Part shown: piece by piece, positions 17,884 through 26,674 of the stretch
How positions within the stretch are numbered: position 1 is the stretch's first letter
Layout of the letters: the number at the start of each line of letters is the position of its first letter
Assembly (NCBI RefSeq): GCF_900880625.1
Contig: NZ_CAAHFB010000001.1
Span: forward strand, 124,001-188,000
Direction: 5' to 3'
Length of the DNA: 64,000 nucleotides
From: Halorhabdus rudnickae
GTDB lineage: Archaea > Halobacteriota > Halobacteria > Halobacteriales > Haloarculaceae
Notes under the pieces: model-generated
Told to the model about the DNA's origin: nothing
Seen by the model: only the letters and a program-made list of their open reading frames with translations
The model's database searches: none
Position numbers and translations under genes: made by a program

Positions 17884-19449
17884 TCAGTCTTGCCCAGTTT
17901 CGCACTGGTCTGACGACTCGGCGAGACAACACCGATCCCACGACCATCCCGTGGTGAGCGTGACAGTCCCGTCGCGATTCGGGGTGTCTACTCTCGTCGA
18001 TACGGTGTCTCCCATCGCGTGCCCGTACACGCTGAGGGTGGTCGTCTGCCGGAGCACGTTCACCGGAATGTACAGTACGGTCGAGGCAGTTGGGCCACCG
18101 AACCATCGCCAGGTCCTGCGGGCGTTGGACTCGGACAAATAGACACCGCGACCATAGAGCGGTTCTCCCTCCCCGCCGATGTCGTACTGTTCCACCGTTT
18201 CGCCCGTGCTGTCGTGCAATTCGATCCGTTCACATCGGTATGCGAGGTCCCGGTCGTCTTCCCTCGCCGGAACACGCGTCCGCTCGAAGGTGAACTGGAC
18301 GGGCTCGTAGGTCCGTTCGAGGACGCTGTTCGTCGATTCGAGGCTCGAATCCAGTACCCGCAAGTAGTCCATCCCACTGGTCTCATCCGGCTCGACGGCG
18401 GTGGACTCGTGCCACTCGTTGAACGACGTCACCAGGAGTCCACCGACAGAACTATCGACGTGCTGGCTCGCAATCTCGGTCACGCGCTCGAAACGGTCCT
18501 GGGTAGCGGGCCACGTGAATTCCTCCGCATCTGGGGTCTCGAAACCGGGAATCGTCGTCGGGAAGAAATCCGTCTGCGTCGCGTCCGCGGCTGCGTGCCA
18601 CTGCAGGTACAGGTCCGCGAGACGCTCGTCGAACGACGCACCGCCGGACTGTGATTGCTCAGCCAGTCCGGCGATGGTGTACGTGTTGACGCCGTCGAAC
18701 GCACGCATTCGCTGCCGATCAGCGGGCGTCGGTGCTGCCGTTCCGGTCATGTCCGCTAGTAAGTACACGTCGTGATCGATCCGATCACGAAGCGCGTCGA
18801 TCGCTGCCGGGACGTCACCGCGAAACTCCCGGGCGCCGTAGACGAACACAACTGGCCGGCCGTCGATCCGTTGATAGCTTGGCCGATCGAACAACCTTTC
18901 GAGGGACTTGAAATCCGAGACGAGCGTCTCCCGGACACGCTCGTCTTCGATGTCGACGCCGCCTTCGCCCGACAGTCGGCCCACCGTTTCGTAGAGGATG
19001 GCAAACCCGACGTTCGTCCCATCTAGAGCCGGTGCGAGTGTCGAACGGATGATCTCGTCTGTCCGTGTCTCCGGCCCCCACCAACTGGCCGACAGCCAGT
19101 CGATGCCGGCGGAGTCTGCCCAGTCTCGATGGCGTTCGACCACGTCTCTGGACTGCGAGTCATAGACGCCCATCTCGGGCGTTCGTACGAGCCCGTCAGT
19201 GTGCCCGCCGGGTCCGTACCACGGGTAGTAATGCGCACCGACGAGCAGCTCGTCAACTGTCGCCTGTGTCACGCGTTCGCCCTCCTGTGAATCCATCTCT
19301 CGGCTCGTCTCCGCCGACAGCTGGGTTCGGTCGGTCTGTCTACCCCGATCGGCTTCCCCCCGACCGCCGCGACGTACACGGAGAGCGCTGACCGTCGCTC
19401 CTGTGGTGAGCCCAGTGAACAGGAACGATCGGCGGGTTGACTTCCCCAT
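17884..19449 (-). CDS. Tat-exported GH99-like glycoside hydrolase domain protein
   Basis: 521 residues. The N-terminus GKSTRRSFLFTGLTTGATVSA is a twin-arginine-type signal. The catalytic-like domain, about residues 70-380, starts VGAHYYPWYGPGG and contains SASWWGP and VTSFNEWHESTAVEP. This pattern occurs in GH99/GH71-related proteins (endo-alpha-mannosidase-like and WbsX-like). A C-terminal domain of about 130 residues is beta-rich and resembles a carbohydrate-binding module. Start ATG 19449 precedes the signal directly. It lies downstream of two GT-C-like membrane genes on the same strand, suggesting work on a surface or secreted glycan. Substrate not known. Confidence 0.8.
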   Translation of the reverse strand: MGKSTRRSFLFTGLTTGATVSALRVRRGGRGEADRGRQTDRTQLSAETSREMDSQEGERVTQATVDELLVGAHYYPWYGPGGHTDGLVRTPEMGVYDSQSRDVVERHRDWADSAGIDWLSASWWGPETRTDEIIRSTLAPALDGTNVGFAILYETVGRLSGEGGVDIEDERVRETLVSDFKSLERLFDRPSYQRIDGRPVVFVYGAREFRGDVPAAIDALRDRIDHDVYLLADMTGTAAPTPADRQRMRAFDGVNTYTIAGLAEQSQSGGASFDERLADLYLQWHAAADATQTDFFPTTIPGFETPDAEEFTWPATQDRFERVTEIASQHVDSSVGGLLVTSFNEWHESTAVEPDETSGMDYLRVLDSSLESTNSVLERTYEPVQFTFERTRVPAREDDRDLAYRCERIELHDSTGETVEQYDIGGEGEPLYGRGVYLSESNARRTWRWFGGPTASTVLYIPVNVLRQTTTLSVYGHAMGDTVSTRVDTPNRDGTVTLTTGWSWDRCCLAESSDQCETGQD

Positions 19450-19617
19450 GTACGGATCTCGGTTGGCACCGCTCTTTACCTTCTTCCTCCAAATACAACA
19501 ACTGATAATGGCTTCTAGCCTATGTGTTCGCATTATGCAATCGAGCTTTAGAACGATTCAATTCACGTATCTCTTGGTGAGCGTGTCTGAGACGCGATCG
19601 ATACCGGCGGAAGAATG

Positions 19618-21120
19618 TCATCGGCGCTCGGATCGGTGAGATCGAACGCTGTCGATTCGGTTTTCGATAGCTGAAATTAGCGGCCGAACACGGCGTGAAA
19701 GTGTGGCGAGTGGATCTGTTTCGGGGAGTCCGAAGAGGCGAGCTGACAGCACCAGAAGCGGGAACCAAATCATGTAGTTCTGGAGGGACCGCCAGTGGAA
19801 CCAGAGAACGACTGCCGGGAACGCGAGGATGCCGACGCCGAGCCGATCGTAGTACGTCCAGGCCACGTCGAGCGTCACGACGAACGCGAGGACGACGACG
19901 ATCGTAAATGCCGTTTTGACCGTTCCCGGAGACAGGGCTGTCATCTCGAGTAGCGGATCGACGAACATGGCTGGTCCGACGCCACTAGATGGCAGAGAGG
20001 CCCTGATCGGGATGGTGACGGCATGGACGTATTCGGCCGGACCCGTCCAGAGCACGAACGGGAGATTGATCACCGCCGTCGCTGCGAGACCGGTTGGGAT
20101 CCACGTCTTCAGATAGTCGAGTCCGTGCGTCCGGTAGGCCATGATCGCGAAGAATGGGGCGATGACGATCGGCTGTGGCCGGTAGGACGCCGCCAGGGCG
20201 AACGCCACCGCGCTCAACCGGGGCCGGTGAAAAGTCACCAGCGCGAGGATAACGAACACGACCCAGCCCATGTCCGGCACGTAACTCGCGGGGAAGATGA
20301 TCAGATTCCAGTCCAGAAGGAAAAACACCGGAACGAACACGCGCAGTTCCTTTCTGGCCACGGCCATCAACAGCAGTGCGACGAGTGCGACCACGATGAC
20401 GTCCTGTAAGGCCCCGCTAATGCCGAGTACCCGTGCTGGGGTATACCAGATCGTCGCCATCGGTGGATAGTCGAGTGTCGTCACGATGGTCTCCGGATTC
20501 GTGCGATCGCCGGCCCCGACGGGCGTTCGGTAGTACGCCGGCACGTTCGCGAGAATCTCTGCCGTGTAGTTCGCGTGGTAGGGATTGACTCCGGACAGCA
20601 GTGACTTCGCCCCCTCGTACTGTAAGACGTACGCGTCGGTCATTCCCCCGATTACGCGTGATCGGACGGTTGGTGACGCGAACACCTTTTTCAGAAACAG
20701 GTATCCCGTTCCGACGTACGCGATCGGGACGAGATATGCCAGCTTTCCCATTCGGTCGGCCCACTCCGAACCGACACTACAGAGAAACAGAAACGCGAGG
20801 ACGTACAGAGCGATCGTCCCGGCCATCGCCAGCGGCGGCGACACGTACGTGAACGTCGCTTCGAGACCTGTTCCGTCGATGGATTTCTCGCCCGTGTTGT
20901 ACAGGACGAGGTTCCCGTAAGTCATCGCCAGCAACCCCATAGCGATCAGCCCCAGATTCAGTATCTGATCGGATAGCCACTCATATCCTTTCTCTCCGGG
21001 TTCGGGAGTGGAACCGTCAGGTCCACCCAGTCGGTTGCTCTCGCGAAACGAATCCGCTCGCGCCGATACCCGCACGCTGGACTGACTCGTTGACTTCTTC
21101 TCATCGTCGGCCGTCGTCAT
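19618..21120 (-). CDS. multi-pass membrane protein, GT-C/GT87-like glycosyltransferase candidate
   Basis: 500 residues. A hydrophilic N-terminal tail of about 50 residues (cytoplasmic) is followed by about ten transmembrane helices. A conserved-looking loop, LLSGVNPYHANYTAEIL with TTLDYPPMATIWYTPARVL, recalls polyprenol-phosphate-sugar-dependent GT-C and GT87 mannosyltransferases (NPY and YPP motifs in periplasmic loops). The start ATG 21120 overlaps the TGA of the upstream membrane gene by four bases (ATGA), so they form an operon. Sugar and acceptor unknown. Confidence 0.7.
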   Translation of the reverse strand: MTTADDEKKSTSQSSVRVSARADSFRESNRLGGPDGSTPEPGEKGYEWLSDQILNLGLIAMGLLAMTYGNLVLYNTGEKSIDGTGLEATFTYVSPPLAMAGTIALYVLAFLFLCSVGSEWADRMGKLAYLVPIAYVGTGYLFLKKVFASPTVRSRVIGGMTDAYVLQYEGAKSLLSGVNPYHANYTAEILANVPAYYRTPVGAGDRTNPETIVTTLDYPPMATIWYTPARVLGISGALQDVIVVALVALLLMAVARKELRVFVPVFFLLDWNLIIFPASYVPDMGWVVFVILALVTFHRPRLSAVAFALAASYRPQPIVIAPFFAIMAYRTHGLDYLKTWIPTGLAATAVINLPFVLWTGPAEYVHAVTIPIRASLPSSGVGPAMFVDPLLEMTALSPGTVKTAFTIVVVLAFVVTLDVAWTYYDRLGVGILAFPAVVLWFHWRSLQNYMIWFPLLVLSARLFGLPETDPLATLSRRVRPLISAIENRIDSVRSHRSERR

Positions 21121-22688
21121 TGTTTTTCCCCCTGCCGCGTCGTGATCTGTGTTCGTACTCCCAGTCCGACGAGTCCCTCTAGACGTTGCCGACATGGTTC
21201 CACCCACGTTCCGCGATCGTCGCGCGTCACGACGTATTCACAATTCGTGGCTGTCGCTGCTGTATCGTGGACCGCTACGCCCGCCGGATTCGGCGATCGA
21301 GTGCGTGGCAACACGTCGCTGTAGATCAGTACTTGCCCCAGCCTGGGATACTGCCCGAAGTGCGTACTCCAGGGGAACCCCCACGTCCCGGTGAACGCGA
21401 GGTCCGCCGCTTCGGCGTCCGTCCGGGCGATCGTCTGCCCGGCCGAGACGAACTCCCCGCTCGCGATCGACCCATCGCTCCCCCACTCGACGCGCTGTGG
21501 TTTCGCGGGTTCGCTCACCAGACCGTACTGGAACCCCAGTACGGAGACCACGAGTACCGCTGCCAGCAGGACAGTGACCACCGCCGTTGCTCTGCCTGCG
21601 CGTGCCGCTTGTCCTTCTCCATCCGTGCCGGCCACAGGGGTATCGAGCCACTGGCGGCCGTCTCCGGCGATGGACGGTTCGATCCTCGCGACCGTCGCCG
21701 AGAGGACCCAGCCACTGCCGATGGCAAGCGGTGCCAGCACGGCCCAGGTGTAGTACTGGTGGATCTGGTAGCCGTTGGCGAGCAGGATCGGGATCGCCAG
21801 GCCGCTCGCCAGCCAGCTCCCGAGCACTGCCGTTTCGAAGGACGGCTTTCGTAGCCACTGGATCCCGGTCAGGAGACATCCCCCGATAGCGAGAGGGAAT
21901 GTGGCCACCAGACTGATCGACAGCGGCGTCAGACCCCGCGCCCATCGCAGCCAGAGTCTGTCCAGAGACAGTAGTACGGAGAAGTCGTTCCAGAGCGCGT
22001 ATCGAACGAGTCCACCCCCGTCGACGGGCTGTACGCCGGTGGCGACGTACACCACAAGGACCCCCAACAATCCGACGTATACGAAGACTCTAGCCCGTAC
22101 CCACTGCCCCGAATACGCGGCAATCACGACCAGCGGGAGGAGGATCGTCGCCTCCCAGAGGTGGACCGTGATCGCCGCGAGAAACGCCCCCAGGGCGAGT
22201 CCGAACCACTGCCGTCGCCCCGTTTCGGCCGCCAGCAGCATCGCGGCGACGCTCGCGGTCGTCAGGGCGATGCTCAACGTCTCCGGCATGTATCCTGTCG
22301 AAAGGTACCTGAACAGCGGATGGATCCAAAGTACTGCTGCGGCGAACATACCGGCTCGGTGGGATACAAGCCGGGTGCCGACGGACGCGACCAGCAGCGA
22401 CGCGACGATGGCGGCACCGAGACTGACCACTCGTCCCCCTTGAACGAACCCCAGGCCGACCAGCGGCGCACTCAACAGGCTGTGCAAGTGGATCGAACTC
22501 AAACTCTCTGCCGGCGTGTTGTAGAGGAACTGCCCGATCGGATCCCGCCAGTACGCCAGCGCCTGGAAGTACCCCGCGATCTCCCGATCGAAGTAGAACC
22601 ACTTCGGCATCGGTACCAACACCCGCGGCGCTAACAGCACTGCCGGCAGTACCCCCAGGACGATTCGCGTCCCCCATTCCCGTCGCAT
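21117..22688 (-). CDS. GT-C fold (GT39/ArnT-like) membrane glycosyltransferase candidate
   Basis: 523 residues. It begins MRREWGTRIVLGVLPAVLLAPRVLVP and has about eleven hydrophobic helices in residues 8-390. The first external loop, KWFYFDREIAGYFQALAYW, contains the DRE motif typical of ArnT/PMT-type GT-C enzymes, with PIGQFLYNTPAES following. A soluble C-terminal domain of about 120 residues lies outside the membrane. It is coupled to the next membrane gene by a 4-base overlap. The trio with the GH99-like gene suggests assembly of an extracellular or S-layer-associated glycan; that is inference. Confidence 0.7.
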   Translation of the reverse strand: MRREWGTRIVLGVLPAVLLAPRVLVPMPKWFYFDREIAGYFQALAYWRDPIGQFLYNTPAESLSSIHLHSLLSAPLVGLGFVQGGRVVSLGAAIVASLLVASVGTRLVSHRAGMFAAAVLWIHPLFRYLSTGYMPETLSIALTTASVAAMLLAAETGRRQWFGLALGAFLAAITVHLWEATILLPLVVIAAYSGQWVRARVFVYVGLLGVLVVYVATGVQPVDGGGLVRYALWNDFSVLLSLDRLWLRWARGLTPLSISLVATFPLAIGGCLLTGIQWLRKPSFETAVLGSWLASGLAIPILLANGYQIHQYYTWAVLAPLAIGSGWVLSATVARIEPSIAGDGRQWLDTPVAGTDGEGQAARAGRATAVVTVLLAAVLVVSVLGFQYGLVSEPAKPQRVEWGSDGSIASGEFVSAGQTIARTDAEAADLAFTGTWGFPWSTHFGQYPRLGQVLIYSDVLPRTRSPNPAGVAVHDTAATATNCEYVVTRDDRGTWVEPCRQRLEGLVGLGVRTQITTRQGEKQ

Positions 22689-23094
22689 ACGATCGAATTT
22701 CGCTTACTGGTATCAAATTTTTCGTTTTAGAATTACATTATGGTGTGTCTCGAATACGGGGCCGAGGACCCACATAACCGTCCACAGTGGCCTGCTTGCG
22801 GTGAACGTCTCACCGGCTCGCGGTTGCACTGCTCGCTACCTCGAGACACGACCAGCGGGAGTATCTCGTTCTGGGCGGACCGGATTTGAACCGGACCGAG
22901 AAATGCTCGCTCACTCCGTTCGCTGCGCCTTGCTTGTAGGGTTCAAATCCTCATTGTGCATTTGCGGCTCACGGATTGTTCGCCGCAAAATGCGCGGGAC
23001 CGGATTTGAACCACGCCCGAGAACCTGCGCCGCAGGCGCAGAACCCCGGTCTACCACAAATCCGCTCCTGCTTTTCACTCACTCCGTTCGCTCA
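22689..23094. other. intergenic region with tRNA 3'-end fragments
   Basis: This 406-base stretch has no convincing gene. It contains two copies of the tRNA-Leu T-arm/acceptor sequence (about 22877-22893 and 22990-23012) and two copies of CTCACTCCGTTCGCT (near 22911 and 23081). The open frame 22801-23136 translates the repeats and ends in the tRNA gene, so it is not a protein. The pattern looks like scars of past insertions at the tRNA. Confidence 0.6.
22990..23012. repeat. direct repeat of the tRNA-Leu 3' end (att-like)
   Basis: The 23 bases at 22990-23012 are identical to 23094-23116, which is the discriminator, acceptor 3' strand and T-arm of the tRNA-Leu gene plus one flanking base. A shorter copy of the same core lies at 22877-22893. 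Duplicated tRNA 3' ends are the usual footprint of tyrosine-recombinase integration into tRNA genes. No integrase is present in the roughly 100 bases between copies, so at most a scar remains. Confidence 0.6.
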
Positions 23095-23178
23095 TGCGCG
23101 GGACCGGATTTGAACCGGCGGACCCCTACGGGATAGCGTCCTAAGCGCTACGCCTTTTCCTGGCTTGGCTACCCGCGC
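23095..23178 (-). tRNA. tRNA-Leu (anticodon UAG)
   Basis: The minus strand folds as an 84-nt class II tRNA. The acceptor stem pairs GCGCGGG with CCCGCGC and the discriminator is A. The D-arm region starts TAGCCAAGCC. The anticodon stem TAGCG/CGCTA encloses the loop CTTAGGA, giving anticodon TAG (UAG). A variable arm CCCGTAGGGG follows, and the T-arm is CCGGTTCAAATCCGG. No intron is visible and CCA is not encoded. The 3' end is duplicated nearby. Confidence 0.93.
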
Positions 23179-23232
23179 GCATTCGGCGCTATCCGGTAGG
23201 GAAGCAAGAAGCTATCGCTTCGCCCCGCGCCG

Positions 23233-23367
23233 TCAGGAAATATAGAGCGGTTTCTCGTTCGGTGCCATCTCCGGCTCTCGCCCCATGCCACCACACGCCC
23301 GACAAACTTTCTCACCTCGTCGACCAGTCCCGCCGCATTCCGGGCACGTCGATCGGTCACTGGACAT
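23233..23367 (-). CDS. small CxxCGG zinc-ribbon protein
   Basis: 44 residues starting MSSDRSTCPECGGTG and containing a second CRACGGMG. The two CxxCxGxG-like motifs resemble one DnaJ-type zinc-finger repeat and the small CPxCG-related proteins common in haloarchaea. ATG 23367 was chosen; the longer frame to 23439 has no matching character. The gene stands alone between the tRNA and the TFIIB-like gene. Function unknown; the motif implies zinc binding. Confidence 0.7.
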   Translation of the reverse strand: MSSDRSTCPECGGTGRRGEKVCRACGGMGREPEMAPNEKPLYIS

Positions 23368-23522
23368 ACCATGTGCATGTTTGTCATTCACACAGTAAAG
23401 GCTTACTCCTCGGACAATTCTTGGAGCGCGGAGATGCATCGAGCCATTTCCACGGCGCGACTGACAGCGGTGTCGGACCGTCTCCCGATGGAATTATGTG
23501 CGGACGCCACGCAGTGAAGATC

Positions 23523-23831
23523 ATGTATCGCGCCCGCGATCAGGTCGAAAACGAGGCGTACGTCGAGACGATCGACGAGATCGGCGACGCCCTCGACCTC
23601 TCCGACCGTGCACGCTCGCGGGCCACGGACGTCTTTCTCTCGAATGTCCCCAACGACGAACGCTCGAAGCGTGCGGTCTTGGCTGCGAGCGTCTACGTCG
23701 GGTCATTGGTCGCCGGTGATCGCCGCTCGCAGTCGGCCGTCGCCGAGGCCGCCGATGTCTCGCGGCTCACCGTCCAGCAACGGTGGAAAGACCTCGTAGA
23801 AGAGACGGGCTTCGACGCGCCGGAGTGGTGA
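23523..23831 (+). CDS. transcription initiation factor IIB-family short protein
   Basis: 102 residues beginning MYRARDQVENEAYVETIDEIGDAL. It corresponds to a single cyclin-like fold as in the C-terminal core of TFB/TFIIB: SKRAVLAASVYVGSLVAGDRRSQSAVAEAADVSRLTVQQRWKDL includes the helix-turn-helix that contacts BRE in full TFB. The zinc ribbon and first cyclin repeat are missing, so it cannot replace a general TFB; a regulatory role is possible. ATG 23523 matches family starts. It is convergent with coaD, and the two stops abut. Confidence 0.8.
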   Translation: MYRARDQVENEAYVETIDEIGDALDLSDRARSRATDVFLSNVPNDERSKRAVLAASVYVGSLVAGDRRSQSAVAEAADVSRLTVQQRWKDLVEETGFDAPEW

Positions 23832-24320
23832 TCACGTCACGGGGTCCCGACCGTCGCGTTCGGGCGTCAGATTCCCGTGTTCGTCGATCTCGCCGGCGAC
23901 GATCCGTGTCGAAGAGATCGGATTGCCGTCCGCGGCCGAAACGTGCTCGACGACCTCGATCTCCAGTGGGTCGTGGCCCTTCTCCTCGCGGATCTCGTTG
24001 ACGTGTTTCCCGCCGGTCTCGGTCTCGGGCGAGACGACCAGCACGTCGAACTGCTTCTCGGTCGCGATGCCAGTTGGCTCCTCGAGCTTGCGGATTTCGA
24101 ATTCCCGATCGTAGTCGGCCCCAAACGACGCCAGTTCGTCCTCCAGATCTGTGAGTCGTTCGTCGTAGGGACGAACGGACCGCGCTTCCTGGCGGGTCGA
24201 GGGCGCCAGTTCGTCACTCGTCAAGCCGACTGTCACGTCGCCGAGTTCGAACGCCCGTTCGAAAAGTGCGCGGTGGCCGTCGTGGATCGGATCGAACGTC
24301 CCACCCAGCGCAACGTTCAT
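23832..24320 (-). CDS. coaD: phosphopantetheine adenylyltransferase (archaeal type)
   Basis: 162 residues. Adds AMP to 4'-phosphopantetheine in coenzyme A synthesis. The nucleotidyltransferase HxGH-type motif is GGTFDPIHDGHRALFERAF at residues 6-24. The second motif region is VSAADGNPISSTRIVAGEID, with ISSTR as the class signature. Length and start (MNVALGGTFDP) are normal for the archaeal family. The stop is immediately next to that of the convergent TFIIB-like gene. Confidence 0.95.
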   Translation of the reverse strand: MNVALGGTFDPIHDGHRALFERAFELGDVTVGLTSDELAPSTRQEARSVRPYDERLTDLEDELASFGADYDREFEIRKLEEPTGIATEKQFDVLVVSPETETGGKHVNEIREEKGHDPLEIEVVEHVSAADGNPISSTRIVAGEIDEHGNLTPERDGRDPVT

Positions 24321-24374
24321 GTCCCATCCCTCGACGGCGTGCGATTTAGTGCCTTCGGAACGCTCACCGGATGG

Positions 24375-24866
24375 TCACTCCGACTCCGTGTCGGCGGCGT
24401 CCTCGACAGAGATCGTGATCGGCTCTGCGGTCGCCTCTTCGCTCTCTGTAAGGTGTGCATCCAGGTTGACAACCGTGTTCAACTGCTCTTGCACTTCGCC
24501 GACCATCTCACTGACCAACTCACTCGGCGAGATCGCGCTGTACTCGTAGGGGTTGTTCCCGGCCCCGTCGTGTTTGCGCTTGGCCCGCGTGACGATCCCC
24601 TCGTCGTGTAACTCCGCCAGGGCCTCCCGGACGGTACTGGGATACAACCCCGTTCCGTCGGCGATCTCTTCGCTCGTGCTCTCGGGATCGACCCGCAGGT
24701 GGATGTAGATCCGAGCCCTCGTTTCCGTGTCCAGAATCCAGGCTAGCAGGTCGATCAACCGTTCGTCGAACTCTTCGACGGCCTGGTCCGCACGGTCCTG
24801 CAGGTGATCACGCACTTCCGCTTTGGCGTCGTCCGATCCGTTTGACGAGTTTTCGTCCCCCTTCAT
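24375..24866 (-). CDS. winged helix-turn-helix transcriptional regulator
   Basis: 163 residues. After an acidic N-terminal region the winged helix-turn-helix spans about residues 45-110: LLAWILDTETRARIYIHLRVDPESTSEEIADGTGLYPSTVREAL and a wing DEGIVTRAKRKHDGAGNNPYEYSAI. The C-terminal 50 residues are acidic and may form a dimerisation helix. ATG 24866 (MKGDENSS) is preferred to the upstream in-frame start at 24944. It resembles haloarchaeal ArsR/TrmB-like regulators; the target is unknown. Confidence 0.85.
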   Translation of the reverse strand: MKGDENSSNGSDDAKAEVRDHLQDRADQAVEEFDERLIDLLAWILDTETRARIYIHLRVDPESTSEEIADGTGLYPSTVREALAELHDEGIVTRAKRKHDGAGNNPYEYSAISPSELVSEMVGEVQEQLNTVVNLDAHLTESEEATAEPITISVEDAADTESE

Positions 24867-24912
24867 GTTGTTTCTACGAGGACGGAAGTCCGTCCCGCGT
24901 AAAAATCCTCGG

Positions 24913-25998
24913 CTATCGGGGGTCCGAGACGAGTACCGACTCACAGACTGCGTCGATCCCCCGCTGGCGTTTCAGCCGCCGCTGTCGCTCGGCCCCGCTC
25001 TCGGCCTCGTAGAGGTCGTCGATACGATCCAGATCGAGCCGGTCTGCGTCACGTTCGATGACGCTCCCGAGATCGACCGTCCCGTCGCCGTTCCGGGTGA
25101 CGAACGAGGCCTCCCGGCCCTGGCGTATGGCGCGCCATTTGTTCTCGTCGAGCAGTTCCCGACGGAGGCTGTCAGTTGATTCGCCGTCATCGTAGCGGTC
25201 GGACAGATCGAGGACAAGTTCGTATATGTACTCCACAAGCGCGAGTACTCGATCGGTCTCCGCTTGGGCGTCCGGGACCCGGATTTCTAGCGTCCCGTAG
25301 CCCGTGTGGGGACGGACGTCGAACCAGAGTTCGCCGCGATCGTCGACTGACCCGGATTCGATCATGCGTCGCTCGTACTGCCGGAAGTCGGCGAAGGAGT
25401 CGAACGCGGTCGGCATGCCCGTGTTGGGAAGCCCCTCGAAGATTTTCGCCCGGGCGGACTGCAACCCGGTGTCGAAGCCGTTCCAGAACGGTGAGTTCGC
25501 CGACAGCGCGAGCAGTACCGGCAGGTGCCAGCGGATCTCGTTGCCGATCCAGACGGCCTTCTCGGCGTCGTCGATGCCGACGTGGACGTGCAGCCCGGCG
25601 GTCGTGTTCCGGTGTTGTGGGTACTGGATCCGGTCGAGTTGGGACTGATACCGTGGTTTCTGGGCGTGTTCGAGTTCCCGCCAGTGGGCGGCCGGATGCA
25701 GCCCCGCCGACGCGATATCGTAACCGTGTTCGTGGGCGTGTTCGAGTAGCGCGCCCCTGATCGCTGCCAGTGTTTCGGGAGCCTCCCCGGGGTCGGTGAT
25801 CGTCGGGGTCTGGGTCTCGACGACGAACTTGAACAGTTCGTGGTCCAACCGATCTTCGAGGATCGCCGGCGGCTCCGTCTCATAGACGAGCGTATCAGTG
25901 CCCGAGACCGGACGGGCCTGCTCGTTCACGACGAAGTGCTCCTCTTCGATACCCAGCGTTCCCAGCCTGTCGAAATGATCCTCCGGGGCCGTCGCCAT
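24913..25998 (-). CDS. gshA: glutamate-cysteine ligase family protein (gamma-glutamylcysteine synthesis)
   Basis: 361 residues, carboxylate-amine ligase family (GCS2/YbdK-like). Signature parts are [13 protein letters not shown] near the N-terminus, [11 protein letters not shown] in the middle, and [19 protein letters not shown]. Haloarchaea use gamma-glutamylcysteine rather than glutathione as a major thiol, and the haloarchaeal enzyme belongs to this family. ATG 25998 (MATAPEDH) was chosen; the extension to 26064 overlaps the neighbouring fibrillarin end. The thiol role is established for related haloarchaea and inferred here. Confidence 0.88.
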   Translation of the reverse strand: MATAPEDHFDRLGTLGIEEEHFVVNEQARPVSGTDTLVYETEPPAILEDRLDHELFKFVVETQTPTITDPGEAPETLAAIRGALLEHAHEHGYDIASAGLHPAAHWRELEHAQKPRYQSQLDRIQYPQHRNTTAGLHVHVGIDDAEKAVWIGNEIRWHLPVLLALSANSPFWNGFDTGLQSARAKIFEGLPNTGMPTAFDSFADFRQYERRMIESGSVDDRGELWFDVRPHTGYGTLEIRVPDAQAETDRVLALVEYIYELVLDLSDRYDDGESTDSLRRELLDENKWRAIRQGREASFVTRNGDGTVDLGSVIERDADRLDLDRIDDLYEAESGAERQRRLKRQRGIDAVCESVLVSDPR

Positions 25999-26047
25999 CG
26001 CCGCGCCGTTGGATTCGGGCGGGCTAAAGGGTTCTGTTCGACGGAAC

Positions 26048-26674
26048 TCAACGCGGCTCCGCACACAGCGCCAGGTGGTCGTCGTGATACGGCTCCAGGC
26101 GTTGTCGGGTGCGGATCTCGTAGCCGGTCTGCAGAGAGTCGATCACATCCTCGAAGACGGCCTCCGGCGAACGCGTCACGTCCTCGCTCCGGGCCTTGAT
26201 CGCCATGAGCAGTCGGCCGTCGTCTTTCAGGAATCGGCGGTTGGCCAGCGCGACCGCCGCCTGTCCACGGGTCGCCACGTCCTGGACGATCACGTCGACC
26301 GGCTCGACGACGTGGGCGTAGGTCTCGGGCGCGCGAGCGTCCTTCAACAGCGGGAACAGTCGCTCGCGCTCGCGGGCCACGTCCAGCAGGTCCCGCGTCG
26401 GCCGGGCGGCGAACTCCACGGCGTAGGTCGGCCCCGCGAAGTCCGCGACGTGACTGACGGTCGTCCCGCTGGCCGCGCCGAGGTACAGCACCGTTTCACC
26501 GCCACTCAATCCCGTCTCGACGCCCTTCTCGAGCATCGCGCCGAGCTTCGACCGTTCGGGATCCCACCGCCGCCAGCCCTCGACGACCGGCTCGCCGTAG
26601 ACGGGGGGTCCCCGTGTCGCAAGCGCTTCCTCTCCGTCGAAGACCCGTCGTTCGACACCTTCGGGGAGACTCAT
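26048..26674 (-). CDS. flpA: fibrillarin-like rRNA/tRNA 2'-O-methyltransferase
   Basis: 208 residues. The catalytic subunit of box C/D RNPs, which uses SAM to methylate ribose at sites chosen by guide RNA. The SAM-binding loop is [17 protein letters not shown], preceded by the [18 protein letters not shown] start of the domain. [13 protein letters not shown] contains the DxxQ-type active-site region, and AIKARSEDV contributes the conserved lysine. It overlaps the 3' end of nop5 by four bases (ATGA), so both subunits are co-translated. Confidence 0.96.
   Translation of the reverse strand: MSLPEGVERRVFDGEEALATRGPPVYGEPVVEGWRRWDPERSKLGAMLEKGVETGLSGGETVLYLGAASGTTVSHVADFAGPTYAVEFAARPTRDLLDVARERERLFPLLKDARAPETYAHVVEPVDVIVQDVATRGQAAVALANRRFLKDDGRLLMAIKARSEDVTRSPEAVFEDVIDSLQTGYEIRTRQRLEPYHDDHLALCAEPR

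Noticed and set aside
22801-23136. 111-codon open frame over the tRNA region
   Set aside because: It translates tRNA-Leu 3' sequence and its repeats (the RTGFEP and PDLNRRTPTG phrases are common tRNA-derived artefacts).
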